The notes: a model not told the origin generated them from the letters alone. Positions 16,880-25,547 are shown, numbered from the stretch's first letter. The stretch: DNA of 64,000 nucleotides from Jonquetella anthropi DSM 22815 (GCF_000237805.1 NZ_CM001376.1:1044349-1108348), one strand, 5' to 3'. Translations and numbers: made by a program.

Positions 16880-18400
16880 GTGAAAAAGAGTTTTCTCGTT
16901 CTCGCTCTGACGGCCGCTCTGTGCGCCTGCGCGCTGCCCGCCGCCGCTGATCCCAAGGACACATTGGTCGTGGGGGTGAACGTGGACGCCAAGAACCTCG
17001 ACCCGCAGAACTCGGTCGACACGGCGTCGTTCTCCCTGATAAAGCAGGTGTTCGAGCCTCTTGTCACAGTCGACGGCAAGACCCGCGAGCTCGTTCCCGT
17101 GCTGGCCGAAAAGTGGGAACGGCTCGACGACATCACCTACAAGTTCTATCTCCGAAAGGGCGTCAAGTTCCACAACGGTGAAGAGCTCACCGCCGACGAC
17201 GTGGTGTTCTCCCTCAAGCGGGCCACCGACCCGACCCAGTCAGTCTACGCCGGCTCCAGCGGCAAGTTCATCAACCCGAACGGGTTTGAGATCATCGACA
17301 AGTACACGGTCATCGTTCGCACCAATGGCCCTGTGGGAAGCTTTTTAGCCCACATGAAACACCCCTACGCCTCCATTTTCTGCCGCAAGGCGGTGGAAGA
17401 AGCCGGCAGCGACGTGTCCCGCCGGCCGATCGGCACCGGCCCGTTCAAGTTCGTCAGCTGGAACAAGGGCGAAAAGCTCACCTTGACCCGATTTGACGAC
17501 TACTGGGGCAAGAAGGCCAACTTCAAGAACCTCGAATTCCTCATTCTTCCCGACGAGAGCAGCCGTGTCATCGCGCTGGAGACCGGCAAGGCCGACTTCA
17601 TTTACGCCGTGCCCAGCAGCGACGCGGAGCGAATCGACCAGAGCGACAAGGTTCACGTCATCAAGGGCCCCAGCATGGTGCTGATGCACCTCGGGCTGAA
17701 CACCCAGAGCCCCAAGCTGTCCGATCCTCGGGTCCGTCAGGCCATCGACTACGCGCTGGACAAGAGAGTGCTGAACCAGGTGGTCTATCAGGGCAACTCG
17801 GAAGTTCCAGCCGGTCCGCTGCTTCCCGCTCATATGTGGTACCCGAAGGACGCCCAGCCATGGCCGTTCGACCAACAGAAAGCCAAAGAGCTGCTGGCCG
17901 AATCGGGAGTCAAACTGCCGTTGGAGCTGAACCTGTGGGTGATCAACGCTCAGGAGCGAATCGACCTGGCAACGGTTATCCAGTCCATGCTGGCTCAGGT
18001 TGGCATCAACGTGAATGTGCAGGTGTTTGAAAACGCCGTGTTCGAGGAGAAGATCAAGTCCGGCCAGCACGACATGTACATCATTACCTGGGGCGCTCAG
18101 ACGACCAGAGACCCGTCGTTCTATTGGCAGACCATGCTCTACTCCAAAGCTGCCGGCACCACCAACAAGTCGTTCACGAAGAACCCGGAAATCGACAAGT
18201 TCATCGACGAATCAATCTCCACTCTGGAGCAGGAAAAACGCTTTGAAGTGTTTGCCAAACTCTGGGACGTCATTCAGGCGTATCACCCCATCGTCGCGTT
18301 GGCCCTGCCTAATGAGCTTTACGGGGCCCGTCGGGACCTGAAAGGGACCGAGGACCTGTGCGACGGAAAAATTAACTACCTAGGCAACCTGCACTACTAG
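16880..18400 (+). CDS. Peptide ABC transporter substrate-binding protein 5 (family 5)
   Basis: 506 residues from GTG 16880, nine bases after AAAAGGA; an upstream in-frame GTG at 16871 abuts that site and is unlikely. The signal peptide is MKKSFLVLALTAALCACALP then AAAD. The body is nearly identical to binding protein 4 (same motifs, same MLAQVGINVNVQVFENAVF and ITWG segments) but the C-terminal 100 residues diverge (for example a TLEQEKRFEVFAKLWDVI segment instead of CLDMDKRNELLQQLWNRI). That pattern suggests duplication with continued gene conversion over the middle, and selection for difference in one lobe edge. A strong terminator follows. Confidence 0.93.
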   Translation: MKKSFLVLALTAALCACALPAAADPKDTLVVGVNVDAKNLDPQNSVDTASFSLIKQVFEPLVTVDGKTRELVPVLAEKWERLDDITYKFYLRKGVKFHNGEELTADDVVFSLKRATDPTQSVYAGSSGKFINPNGFEIIDKYTVIVRTNGPVGSFLAHMKHPYASIFCRKAVEEAGSDVSRRPIGTGPFKFVSWNKGEKLTLTRFDDYWGKKANFKNLEFLILPDESSRVIALETGKADFIYAVPSSDAERIDQSDKVHVIKGPSMVLMHLGLNTQSPKLSDPRVRQAIDYALDKRVLNQVVYQGNSEVPAGPLLPAHMWYPKDAQPWPFDQQKAKELLAESGVKLPLELNLWVINAQERIDLATVIQSMLAQVGINVNVQVFENAVFEEKIKSGQHDMYIITWGAQTTRDPSFYWQTMLYSKAAGTTNKSFTKNPEIDKFIDESISTLEQEKRFEVFAKLWDVIQAYHPIVALALPNELYGARRDLKGTEDLCDGKINYLGNLHY

Positions 18401-18407
18401 CAGTGAC

Positions 18408-18443
18408 GCCGCCGAGGCCGACCTTGGTCCCGGCGGCTTTTTT
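18408..18443 (+). terminator. Terminator after binding protein 5
   Basis: GC-rich stem 18408-18414 with 18431-18437, inner pairing GG/CC, followed by six T. It separates the binding-protein genes from the M20 gene, which has its own strong ribosome-binding site. Confidence 0.8.
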
Positions 18444-18494
18444 GCGCTTTTTTGCCTGACGGCTATCCGCGTCAATCGCTAAGGAGGGGTTTTG

Positions 18495-19697
18495 TTGACA
18501 TCACCAATTCTTTCAGCGGCGCTTTCGATTAAGGATGAAATCATCGCCGACAAACGGCGCCTTCACTCCTACCCGGAGCTGGGCATGAAGGAACGCCTGA
18601 CAACCGAATTTGTCCTTCACCGCCTCGGTGAGCTGGGCATTCCAACTCAGCCGTTAGATCTTGAAGTGGGAGCCGTCGGACTCATTCGCGGGAACGGCAA
18701 TGGCCCTGAGAGGGACAATTGCCCTTCGAGCCGACATGGACGCCCTTCCCATTCAGGAGACCGCCGACGTGCCGGACAAGTCGACTATCAGCGGCGTCAT
18801 GCACGCCTGCGGCCACGACTGCCATACTGCGATGCTGCTCGGCGCGGCGAAGCTACTGATGGGCCGGAAGGACAGTTTTCAGGCACAGTGAAGCTGCTGT
18901 TCCAGCCCGCCGAGGAAACCCTTCAGGGCTCCAGGTACCTTATCGACCACGGGGCTCTGGAGAACCCTCACGTGGACACGATCATCGGGCTTCACGGCAC
19001 GTCGGACTTCCACACCGGCGAGATGGCGTTCCTCGAGGGCCCGGCGATGGCGTCGTCTGACTCGTTCATCGTGACAGTCACAGGAGAAGCCAGTCACGGC
19101 GCGTATCCTCACGTTTCCGGCCGAGATCCGCTTCTGGCGGCGGCCAACTGTATCGTCGCGCTTCAAGGGCTGGTGACCCGCCAGTTCAACGCCATCGATT
19201 CCTTGGTTCTTTCGGTCTGCGAAATTCACGGCGGCAAGGCGCCGAACGCAATTCCTCAGGCCGTCTCTTTCAGCGGCACCGTCCGAACGCAGTGCGAAGC
19301 CGTCCGGCGTCAAGTCGAAGGCCGAATGAACACCATGCTGGCCGACATCTGCGCCGGGTATGGCTGCACCCACACGACAGAGTACCGGTACGGCGTTCCG
19401 CCGCTGGTCAACGATCCGGAGATGGTCGCGTCAGCCCGTCGGGCCGCTTGTAATCTGTTGGGTGCTGATAAGGTCAAGACTCTACCCTACCCGTCCATGG
19501 GCTCCGAGGATTTCGCCTTTTACGGCGAGAGGGTACCCAAGTCGGTCTTCGCCCGGCTGGGAGTCTGGACTGCCCAAAAGCCACAGCCAAAGTACCATAA
19601 CGGCGAGTTCGTCTTCGACGAAGACGCTTTGCCGCTGGGGACGGCGTTTTTCGTCCAAATCGTTCAGGAACTGTTAGGACCTTCTGCGGGCCACTGA
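18495..19697 (+). CDS. M20 amidohydrolase (HipO/AbgB type) disrupted by two compensating frameshifts
   Basis: Start TTG 18495, seven bases after AAGGAGG (TTG 18492 is an alternative). Reading straight through gives 400 residues, but bases about 18712-18883 are out of frame. In the +1 frame they encode the family's metal site: [14 protein letters not shown] and [20 protein letters not shown]. Removing one G from the run at 18712-18714 and adding one G at 18882-18883 restores a seamless M20 protein (GNGPERTIALRAD, then [14 protein letters not shown]). As written, the metal ligands are lost and about 57 residues are nonsense. Either two homopolymer sequencing errors or a recently inactivated gene. 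The family cleaves N-acyl amino acids or related amides. The remainder (dimerisation domain, [27 protein letters not shown]) is intact. Confidence 0.85.
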   Translation: MTSPILSAALSIKDEIIADKRRLHSYPELGMKERLTTEFVLHRLGELGIPTQPLDLEVGAVGLIRGNGNGPERDNCPSSRHGRPSHSGDRRRAGQVDYQRRHARLRPRLPYCDAARRGEATDGPEGQFSGTVKLLFQPAEETLQGSRYLIDHGALENPHVDTIIGLHGTSDFHTGEMAFLEGPAMASSDSFIVTVTGEASHGAYPHVSGRDPLLAAANCIVALQGLVTRQFNAIDSLVLSVCEIHGGKAPNAIPQAVSFSGTVRTQCEAVRRQVEGRMNTMLADICAGYGCTHTTEYRYGVPPLVNDPEMVASARRAACNLLGADKVKTLPYPSMGSEDFAFYGERVPKSVFARLGVWTAQKPQPKYHNGEFVFDEDALPLGTAFFVQIVQELLGPSAGH

Positions 19698-19704
19698 GTA
19701 CAGC

Positions 19705-19748
19705 AAGACGAGGGCCCGACGCTCAAATGAGCGTCGGGCCCTCGTCTT
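19705..19748. terminator. Bidirectional terminator between M20 gene and S10 peptidase
   Basis: About 20 bp of perfect stem (19705-19725 with 19728-19748) between convergent genes, with AA and TT at the two flanks. Confidence 0.9.
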
Positions 19749-19757
19749 ATCTGTCAG

Positions 19758-21254
19758 TTACCGGGCAAGTGTCCGGCTGTAAAACTCTTTCAGGTCGCGC
19801 CGCAGCTCCAGCCGGGCGTCCATGTTGGTATAGAGCATGTGGCCGCCCCAGTAGCGGCGAAGCGTTATCTGGCCCATCAGCTCGCGTGGGATCGGCAGGT
19901 GGTTCAGACAGTACTGGGTCGTGTCGATGCTACAGTGAATGTCAAAGTACCCGCACCCGACGAAAAGCCCCATGTCGGGGAAGCGCTTCATCGCCAAAGC
20001 GATCTGTTCCAGCGAGCTGATGAAGCCGCCGGCTCGGGTCGGAATGCCTTCCAGTTTCGTCTCGTACCCGCTGAAGAAGTTCCACGCCGGCGCGACGTAC
20101 GCGTCGTTGAACAGGTAGTACTCCCGCTCCGGACCGGCGGGCAGCCGATCCCCGAAGTAATCGTGAAGAGCAGCCAGCGCCGGGTACGACACCCTAAACG
20201 AGCTCGGCTCGGTATCGCCCTTGTAGCCGTGCTCCGGCACGGTGAGCCGGGAGTCGAACAGGCTGACGGCCTTCCCTTCGTCGGCCAAGAGCAGGCCGGC
20301 GAATCGGCTGTGGAGCACCTTCAGGTTCATGTCCTCCACCTGAGCAACCGTCAACCCGGTGTATTCGGCCAGCTTGGCGGCGCAATCAGCCCGCTCTTTC
20401 TCTGTCAAGCAGTTGACGCCCTTCCACAGGAGCGGAACGTACTCGCTTTTCGCCCAGTTGCCCACTTCTTCCCGCAGCTGATCGACCGTCAGGGCCTGAA
20501 GACGGCTGCTGAGCTTTTTGTGGTACCACGCGCAGACAGCCATTGCCGGCAGCGTATGCACTAAATGACGCTCCAGCAGGGCGGTAGTGTTCAGCTCGGC
20601 GTATGAGAACGCCGGCGACAGGGCCACAAACGCCTCGGGCATGATGCCTCGGTCCTGCAGCTTCGTCAGCAGCCGGCCGCCTCTGACGCCGCCGTAACTC
20701 TCGCCAAAGACCACGACCGGATCGGCCCAGCGGCGCTGTTTTGTCAGCCAGACGCGGATAAACTCAGAAAAGGCTTCCGCGTCCTCGTCAACGCCGCAGT
20801 ACCGCTTGAGCAGGTCTTTATCCCAGCCAGCCCCGCGGCTGAAACCGGTACCCAGCGGGTCGATGAACACGAGGTCGGTGAAGTCAAGGATCGTGCCCGG
20901 GTTGTCTTCCAGCCGAAACGGCGGGCGGGGCACGTCAAGCCCGTGATCCGACTGGCAGAGCGCCTTGGGAGCCAAGCCGCCAACGTGAAGGTAAATCGAC
21001 GACGTGCCGGGACAGCCGTTAAACGCGAATGTCACTGGCCGACACGCCCGCTCCAACTCGCTCAAGTTCTTTTTCGTATAGGCAGCGTAGAACCACTCGC
21101 ACCGCTGATCATCCTGATCGCCGTACAGCGGCAGCTGGCCGACCGTGCAGGTGTAATCCAGCCGTTCTCCGTCCAGCTCGATAGAGTCGTCAAAACTGCT
21201 CTCAGGCTGGCGGGCCTGAAATGCCCCTTCTTCGCCGACGCGAATATCTTCCAT
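19758..21254 (-). CDS. Peptidase S10 family serine carboxypeptidase-like protein
   Basis: 498 residues; ATG 21254 with AAGGGGA upstream. An alpha/beta-hydrolase of the S10 (carboxypeptidase Y) family: the oxyanion-hole region FNGCPGTSS, the nucleophile elbow GESYGG, the acid residue in CGYFDIHCSID and the terminal GGHMLYTN His are in the expected order. No signal peptide is present, so unlike eukaryotic vacuolar S10 enzymes it should be cytosolic and could finish digestion of imported peptides from their C-termini. It is monocistronic and convergent with the M20 gene. A -10-like TATAAA lies near 21314-21319 on minus. Confidence 0.88.
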   Translation of the reverse strand: MEDIRVGEEGAFQARQPESSFDDSIELDGERLDYTCTVGQLPLYGDQDDQRCEWFYAAYTKKNLSELERACRPVTFAFNGCPGTSSIYLHVGGLAPKALCQSDHGLDVPRPPFRLEDNPGTILDFTDLVFIDPLGTGFSRGAGWDKDLLKRYCGVDEDAEAFSEFIRVWLTKQRRWADPVVVFGESYGGVRGGRLLTKLQDRGIMPEAFVALSPAFSYAELNTTALLERHLVHTLPAMAVCAWYHKKLSSRLQALTVDQLREEVGNWAKSEYVPLLWKGVNCLTEKERADCAAKLAEYTGLTVAQVEDMNLKVLHSRFAGLLLADEGKAVSLFDSRLTVPEHGYKGDTEPSSFRVSYPALAALHDYFGDRLPAGPEREYYLFNDAYVAPAWNFFSGYETKLEGIPTRAGGFISSLEQIALAMKRFPDMGLFVGCGYFDIHCSIDTTQYCLNHLPIPRELMGQITLRRYWGGHMLYTNMDARLELRRDLKEFYSRTLAR

Positions 21255-21419
21255 GTCTGCATCCCCTTTTGGAAGGTTCTCAGCAGCCCGGTCTCAATCT
21301 GAGCTGTTAGGATTTTATACTATCACTTTTGCCCCGACCTCTCATCGTCAGCCCGGCTGAAAAAACCATTCAAGCGAGGCCGCTACAATATTTAGAATAA
21401 AGTCAGACCTTGCGGACAC

Positions 21420-21447
21420 TTGACTGACCGGGGCCAGCTGGTATAAT
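21420..21447 (+). promoter_or_regulatory. Promoter of tRNA-Pro
   Basis: -35 TTGACT (21420-21425), 16-bp spacer, -10 TATAAT (21442-21447), 12 bases before the tRNA 5' end. Confidence 0.85.
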
Positions 21448-21458
21448 CTTCACTGTTG

Positions 21459-21535
21459 CGGGACGTAGCGCAGTCTGGTAGCGTACCTGAATGGGGTTCA
21501 GGTGGTCGGAGGTTCGAATCCTCTCGTCCCGACCA
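21459..21535 (+). tRNA. tRNA-Pro (GGG anticodon)
   Basis: 77 nt cloverleaf: acceptor CGGGACG pairs with CGTCCCG, the discriminator is A and CCA is encoded. The anticodon stem CCTGA/TCAGG encloses the loop ATGGGGT, giving anticodon GGG (reads CCC and CCU). The T-arm GGTTCGAATC is standard. It is followed by its own terminator, then ksgA. Confidence 0.97.
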
Positions 21536-21547
21536 TGTCAAATGTTC

Positions 21548-21579
21548 GAGCGGCCGCCCAAGGCGGCCGCTCGTTTTTT
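21548..21579 (+). terminator. Terminator of tRNA-Pro
   Basis: Perfect 11-bp GC-rich stem 21548-21558 with 21562-21572, loop CAA, then six T. It lies between the tRNA and the ksgA ribosome-binding site. Confidence 0.9.
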
Positions 21580-21592
21580 AGGCGGTGATCCT

Positions 21593-22378
21593 ATGGAACG
21601 ATTCGTCCATCGCACCCAGCTGGGTCAAAATTTTCTCGCCAACGGCGCGGTCATCGACCGGGCCGTCGCCCGCGCGGAGCTTCGCGAGGACGAAACCGTC
21701 CTCGAAATAGGCGCCGGTCAGGGCGTCCTGACGTCCGCGCTTCTGGCCTCGCCAGCTCGGTTCGTCCACTCGTTCGAAATCGACCGACGGCTCGAGCAGT
21801 GGCTGGCTCCGCTTGAGTGCTCACGGCTTGCCCTGCACTGGGGCGACGTGATGAGCTTTCCTCTGGCCGAGCTCGACCCACTGCCCACCGCCGTCGTGGC
21901 AAACATTCCCTATCACATCACCACGCCGCTGATCTGGAAGGTTCTCGAAGAGCTCGCCCCGCGCGGCTTGACGCGGCTCGTTCTGCTGGTGCAGAAGGAA
22001 GCGGCCGAGCGGCTGTGCGCCCCGCCGAGGACAAAAGCCCGGTACCCGCTTGGCGTGACGATTGAGGCGATGGGCAACGCCGAGACGTTCATGAAGGTGT
22101 CCCCCGGCTCGTTCGTCCCACCGCCGAAGGTCTGGTCGGCTCTGGTCCATATCCAGCTCGTCCGGCGGCATGAACTGGCGCTGAACGCCCTCTGGCGCCG
22201 GCTTCTGCGCGACGCGTTCGCCCAGCGGCGCAAAAAGGCCCTGAACTCGCTTGAAGCCGCGGGACGAAACAAAGAGGAGACGGCTCGAGCCTTTCAGGAC
22301 TGCTCCATCAGCCCAAACGCCCGGGCTGAGGAACTGACAACCGACCAATGGCTGGCGCTGTTGGAAAAAACCTCATAA
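21593..22378 (+). CDS. ksgA: 16S rRNA adenine dimethyltransferase KsgA/RsmA
   Basis: 261 residues from ATG 21593 (site AGGCGGTGA upstream); the open frame runs back into the tRNA gene but nothing before 21593 can be coding. It dimethylates two adjacent adenines in the 16S 3' hairpin (A1518/A1519 in E. coli) using SAM, a late small-subunit assembly checkpoint. Motifs: LGQNFL at the N-terminus, SAM motif I VLEIGAGQGVLT, and the NIPYHI catalytic motif IV; the C-terminal RNA-binding helical domain includes AQRRKKALNSL. Length is typical. Only a bidirectional hairpin separates it from convergent der. Confidence 0.95.
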   Translation: MERFVHRTQLGQNFLANGAVIDRAVARAELREDETVLEIGAGQGVLTSALLASPARFVHSFEIDRRLEQWLAPLECSRLALHWGDVMSFPLAELDPLPTAVVANIPYHITTPLIWKVLEELAPRGLTRLVLLVQKEAAERLCAPPRTKARYPLGVTIEAMGNAETFMKVSPGSFVPPPKVWSALVHIQLVRRHELALNALWRRLLRDAFAQRRKKALNSLEAAGRNKEETARAFQDCSISPNARAEELTTDQWLALLEKTS

Positions 22379-22380
22379 AA

Positions 22381-22428
22381 GAGAGACCTTCCGTCCCGTT
22401 GAGCCGGGCCGGAAGGTCTCTCTTTTTT
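22381..22428. terminator. Bidirectional terminator between ksgA and der
   Basis: 12-bp stem 22381-22392 with 22411-22422, flanked by A run on the left and six T on the right. Confidence 0.9.
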
Positions 22429-22432
22429 GCGC

Positions 22433-23755
22433 TTACGCTGGGTTCTCTTTCTTTCTGCCACGCCAGAACAGGCGAAGCGGCACGCCGGAGAAGTCCTCCA
22501 GCTCGCGGATCTTTTTCCTCATATGGTTCTCAAACGCCTGCGTGACCAGCTTGGGATCGTTGACGAAGAACACGAACGTCGGCGGCACGTCGGAGCTTTG
22601 AGTGCAGTAGAAGATGCGCAGGAGCCGGCCTTTTCCGTCGCTGGGAAGCCGCTCAAACGCGAGCATGTCCCTGACGATCCGGTTGAGAAGCGCCGAGCTG
22701 AACCGAGCCCGCCGCCGGTCGTACACGCCGGCAGCCAAGTCGAGCAACTTATGCAGGCCTCTGCCCGAGAGGGCGGACGTGAAGAGCCTCGGCGCGTCCG
22801 CGGCGAACCGAAATTCCTCGTCCAGCTTTTTTGTCATCTCGTCGCCCGGCCGCTCGCCGGTGATGAGGTCCCACTTGTTGACCACTAGGACGAGCCCTTT
22901 GCCCCGGTCGAGGATTTCGGCCACAAGGCGCTGATCCTGTTCTGTCGCCGGCTCGGACGCGTCCATGATGAAGACGGCCACGTCGCACTCGTCCACGGCC
23001 TGCATGGTCCGCACCGACGAATAGAACTCGACGTTCCCTTTCTGACGGCTTTTGCGCCGCAGCCCGGCGGTGTCCACGATTCTGAACGTCCGGCTGTTTT
23101 GAGCCGTCTCCCAGTCGATGGCGTCCCGGGTCGTTCCTGCCACGTCGCTCACCAGAGAGCGGTCCTCGCCGGCCAGCCTGTTGAGTATGCTCGATTTGCC
23201 GCAGTTGGGCCGCCCGACGAGGGCGATTTTTATGACTTCTTCGGCCTCCGGCGGGAGCTGGCGGTCTGGGAGGACCGCGCAGACGGCCTCTTTCAGCTCG
23301 TCAATGCCCCGGTCGTGAAGCGCGCTGACGCCGATGACCTTGTCAAAGCCCAGCGAGTACGCTTCCATGGCCAGATCGTCGTGCTTCCAGTCGTCCAGCT
23401 TGTTGATGACCACGATGACGCGGGACGAGGCTTTGCGGAGCACGTCGGCCACGTCCTGATCCATCCACGTGACGCCTGACGGGCCGTCAACCACGAACAG
23501 AACCGCGTCGCTTTCTTCGATGGCCTGCTGTATCTGGCCTCTCATGGACCGCATGATCGGGTCGTCGTCGCGAAGCAGTAGGCCGCCGGTGTCAACAAGG
23601 TAAAACGAGCGGTCTCCCCACTCGACGCGGCCGAAGAGCCGATCCCGGGTGACGCCCGGTTGGTCGTCCACGATGGCCCGGCGGCTGCCGACCAGACGGT
23701 TGAAAAGCGATGACTTGCCCACGTTCGGGCGGCCGACGATAGAAACTATTGCCAT
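22433..23755 (-). CDS. der: Ribosome-assembly GTPase Der (EngA)
   Basis: 440 residues from ATG 23755 with AAAGGAG upstream; the frame extends further 5' but without family similarity. Der has two tandem G domains and a C-terminal KH-like domain and acts in 50S subunit maturation. Both P-loops are seen (GRPNVGKSS near residue 9 and GRPNCGKSS near 187), with DxxG and NKxD motifs (DTGGLL, NKLD; DTAGL, NKWD). The C-terminal domain ends with FSGVPLRLFWRGRKK. It is the last gene of the 14-gene minus-strand operon, 19 bp after priA. Confidence 0.96.
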   Translation of the reverse strand: MAIVSIVGRPNVGKSSLFNRLVGSRRAIVDDQPGVTRDRLFGRVEWGDRSFYLVDTGGLLLRDDDPIMRSMRGQIQQAIEESDAVLFVVDGPSGVTWMDQDVADVLRKASSRVIVVINKLDDWKHDDLAMEAYSLGFDKVIGVSALHDRGIDELKEAVCAVLPDRQLPPEAEEVIKIALVGRPNCGKSSILNRLAGEDRSLVSDVAGTTRDAIDWETAQNSRTFRIVDTAGLRRKSRQKGNVEFYSSVRTMQAVDECDVAVFIMDASEPATEQDQRLVAEILDRGKGLVLVVNKWDLITGERPGDEMTKKLDEEFRFAADAPRLFTSALSGRGLHKLLDLAAGVYDRRRARFSSALLNRIVRDMLAFERLPSDGKGRLLRIFYCTQSSDVPPTFVFFVNDPKLVTQAFENHMRKKIRELEDFSGVPLRLFWRGRKKENPA

Positions 23756-23774
23756 AACAAACTCCTTTGCGCCG

Positions 23775-25547
23775 TCAGTCCAGGCGCAGGCTAATTTTCG
23801 GGAATCCCTTCCGGGACTGGCCGATGGAAAAAAGCGGAGCAAGGCACTGGTGCAGAGGCGCCAGACGCTCCGCGAGGAGGCTTATTTTTTCGTCCGATTC
23901 CATGTACGAGAACCCGCCGTCGTCCAGCGCCTGGCGCACTTCGTCGCTCCGGCCCGCCGGGTCGATGGTGACGAAGTACGAGTACGGAGGAAATCCGAGC
24001 TCCCGCCGCTCTTTGAGTTCGCCGATCCAAAACGCTTTCCAGCCAGATTTCAGCGTGATCTGCCAGCCTTTCTGTGGCGACCGGGTCTGAAGGACCACGT
24101 CCCGGCCCTTGGGCCTGCCTCGGGTCATTGACTCGAGAATCATCGAGTACGCTTCGGCGCGGGAGGCGTAGTCCGGCTGGCGGGCTTCCGCGTCGGCGTC
24201 GAGCCAGCAGACTAACGGCACGTCGAGCTTTGACAGCAGGGACAGGGCGCGCCGGGACCCCAACACGAGCCCGCCGGTCTCGGCCAAGGCAGCTACCTTT
24301 TCCCGAGCCTCCCGCACTCCAGACGGGTCGTTTTGGTGCCATAAAACGACCGGCTGTGAGCCCGCCAAGGCCTGAGCTATCGGCAGGAGTGCTTCAAGCC
24401 CGGGGCGGCGGCTTTGAAGGAGCCGGCCGCCGCAGTGAGGACAGGCGTCGGGCAGTTCGGCCGACCAGCGGCAGACGGGACAGACGAGCCGTCCGCCCCA
24501 AAGAGTTACCCCGGCGCCGCACCGGCCGCAGACTACCGGTTGGTCACACTCCAAGCACCGTATTTCGCCGGCCTCGCCGCGCCGGTCAAGGAGCCACAGG
24601 ACAGTTTTTCCGGCTCGAAGGACTTTTTTCGTGTCGCTCAGCACCGACTCGCCGATGGAAAAGGGAAACCGAAACCCCGTCAGCTCATGACGCGCCGCGT
24701 CAAACAGGCTGACAAAACGAAGTCCCGCTTTGTCGTCCGGCGACGATTCGGCCTCGCGAGGCGCGCAGGCGCAAAAGACGCGGGACGAGGGCATGCGGCC
24801 TAAAAGGAGGACCTTGCCTCCGGCGTGAAACCGCCGGGCGGCGAGGCTTCGGACCGACAGGCCGACGCCGCTTTGGAGCACGTACGCTGCCAAACTTTCG
24901 CCTTCGATGGCGCACAGCTCCGGCCGGCGCAGTGGAGCCATGACGCAGGCCGAACTGCCGATGACTATCGGATCGTCGCTTCCAAGGCACTTCTTCCACG
25001 CGGCGGCAATCGCCTTGGCCCCTTTGGGCCAGAGAATGAGCCGTTTTTTTAGTCCGGCGCCGCTCAGGCGGCGGGCCCATTCTTTAGCCGTCTCCAGCTC
25101 CGGGGTCATGACGATGGCCCCGCCCGAACAGCCGGTCAAGGTGGAGACGACTTTCTGGAACCGTGCCTCGTCGCTGGGATCGTAAAACGTCTCCGAGCTG
25201 GACGGAACAGTCCCTTCTTGCGTCCATTCGGGAAACGGCTCGCCCTTCCAGAACGAACCGGGCAGGAGCTGGCGAATGACGTCGCCGGGTGAGCAGAAAA
25301 ACGAGCCAGCCGCCCATTCGACGACGGGAATCATCGCCTGAGCCACCGTCGGGGCTGGGTCGATGACCCGAAGTATTTTTTTTACCGTCTGGTCGGCTGG
25401 CCCGTCTTCCGGTCCGGCGACGAGGCCGATTCGGACGCTTCGGCCAACCGGGACGGCGACCCGACAGCCCGAGGGAACCGGGCCGTCGCTCTCGTACGTC
25501 AGGCTGTGCCACCAAGGGCCGGCCAGCCACACGCGAACCAGTGTCAT
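23775..25547 (-). CDS. priA: PriA-like primosomal protein with degenerate helicase core
   Basis: 590 residues, against roughly 730 for typical PriA. ATG 25547 overlaps the coaBC stop (ATGA). PriA restarts stalled replication forks as a 3'-5' helicase. The N-terminal 3'BD-like domain (VRVWLAGPWWHSLTYE) and the eight-Cys zinc region (residues 331-372: CLEC, CGRC, CPVC, CPHC) are intact, as is the C-terminal KERRELGFPPYSYF segment. The ATPase core is not: no GxGKT Walker A where expected near 138-143 (TGCSGGAIVMTPE), the DEEH box reads IEGES at 214-218, and the motif VI Arg region reads ESMTRGRP. It is colinear with PriA, so this is loss of motifs rather than truncation. It probably binds DNA and partners without unwinding. 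Confidence 0.88.
   Translation of the reverse strand: MTLVRVWLAGPWWHSLTYESDGPVPSGCRVAVPVGRSVRIGLVAGPEDGPADQTVKKILRVIDPAPTVAQAMIPVVEWAAGSFFCSPGDVIRQLLPGSFWKGEPFPEWTQEGTVPSSSETFYDPSDEARFQKVVSTLTGCSGGAIVMTPELETAKEWARRLSGAGLKKRLILWPKGAKAIAAAWKKCLGSDDPIVIGSSACVMAPLRRPELCAIEGESLAAYVLQSGVGLSVRSLAARRFHAGGKVLLLGRMPSSRVFCACAPREAESSPDDKAGLRFVSLFDAARHELTGFRFPFSIGESVLSDTKKVLRAGKTVLWLLDRRGEAGEIRCLECDQPVVCGRCGAGVTLWGGRLVCPVCRWSAELPDACPHCGGRLLQSRRPGLEALLPIAQALAGSQPVVLWHQNDPSGVREAREKVAALAETGGLVLGSRRALSLLSKLDVPLVCWLDADAEARQPDYASRAEAYSMILESMTRGRPKGRDVVLQTRSPQKGWQITLKSGWKAFWIGELKERRELGFPPYSYFVTIDPAGRSDEVRQALDDGGFSYMESDEKISLLAERLAPLHQCLAPLFSIGQSRKGFPKISLRLD

Noticed and set aside
21491-21592. N-terminal extension of ksgA into the tRNA-Pro gene
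   Set aside because: It would read through the tRNA 3' half and a terminator; ATG 21593 has its own ribosome-binding site and matches the family start.
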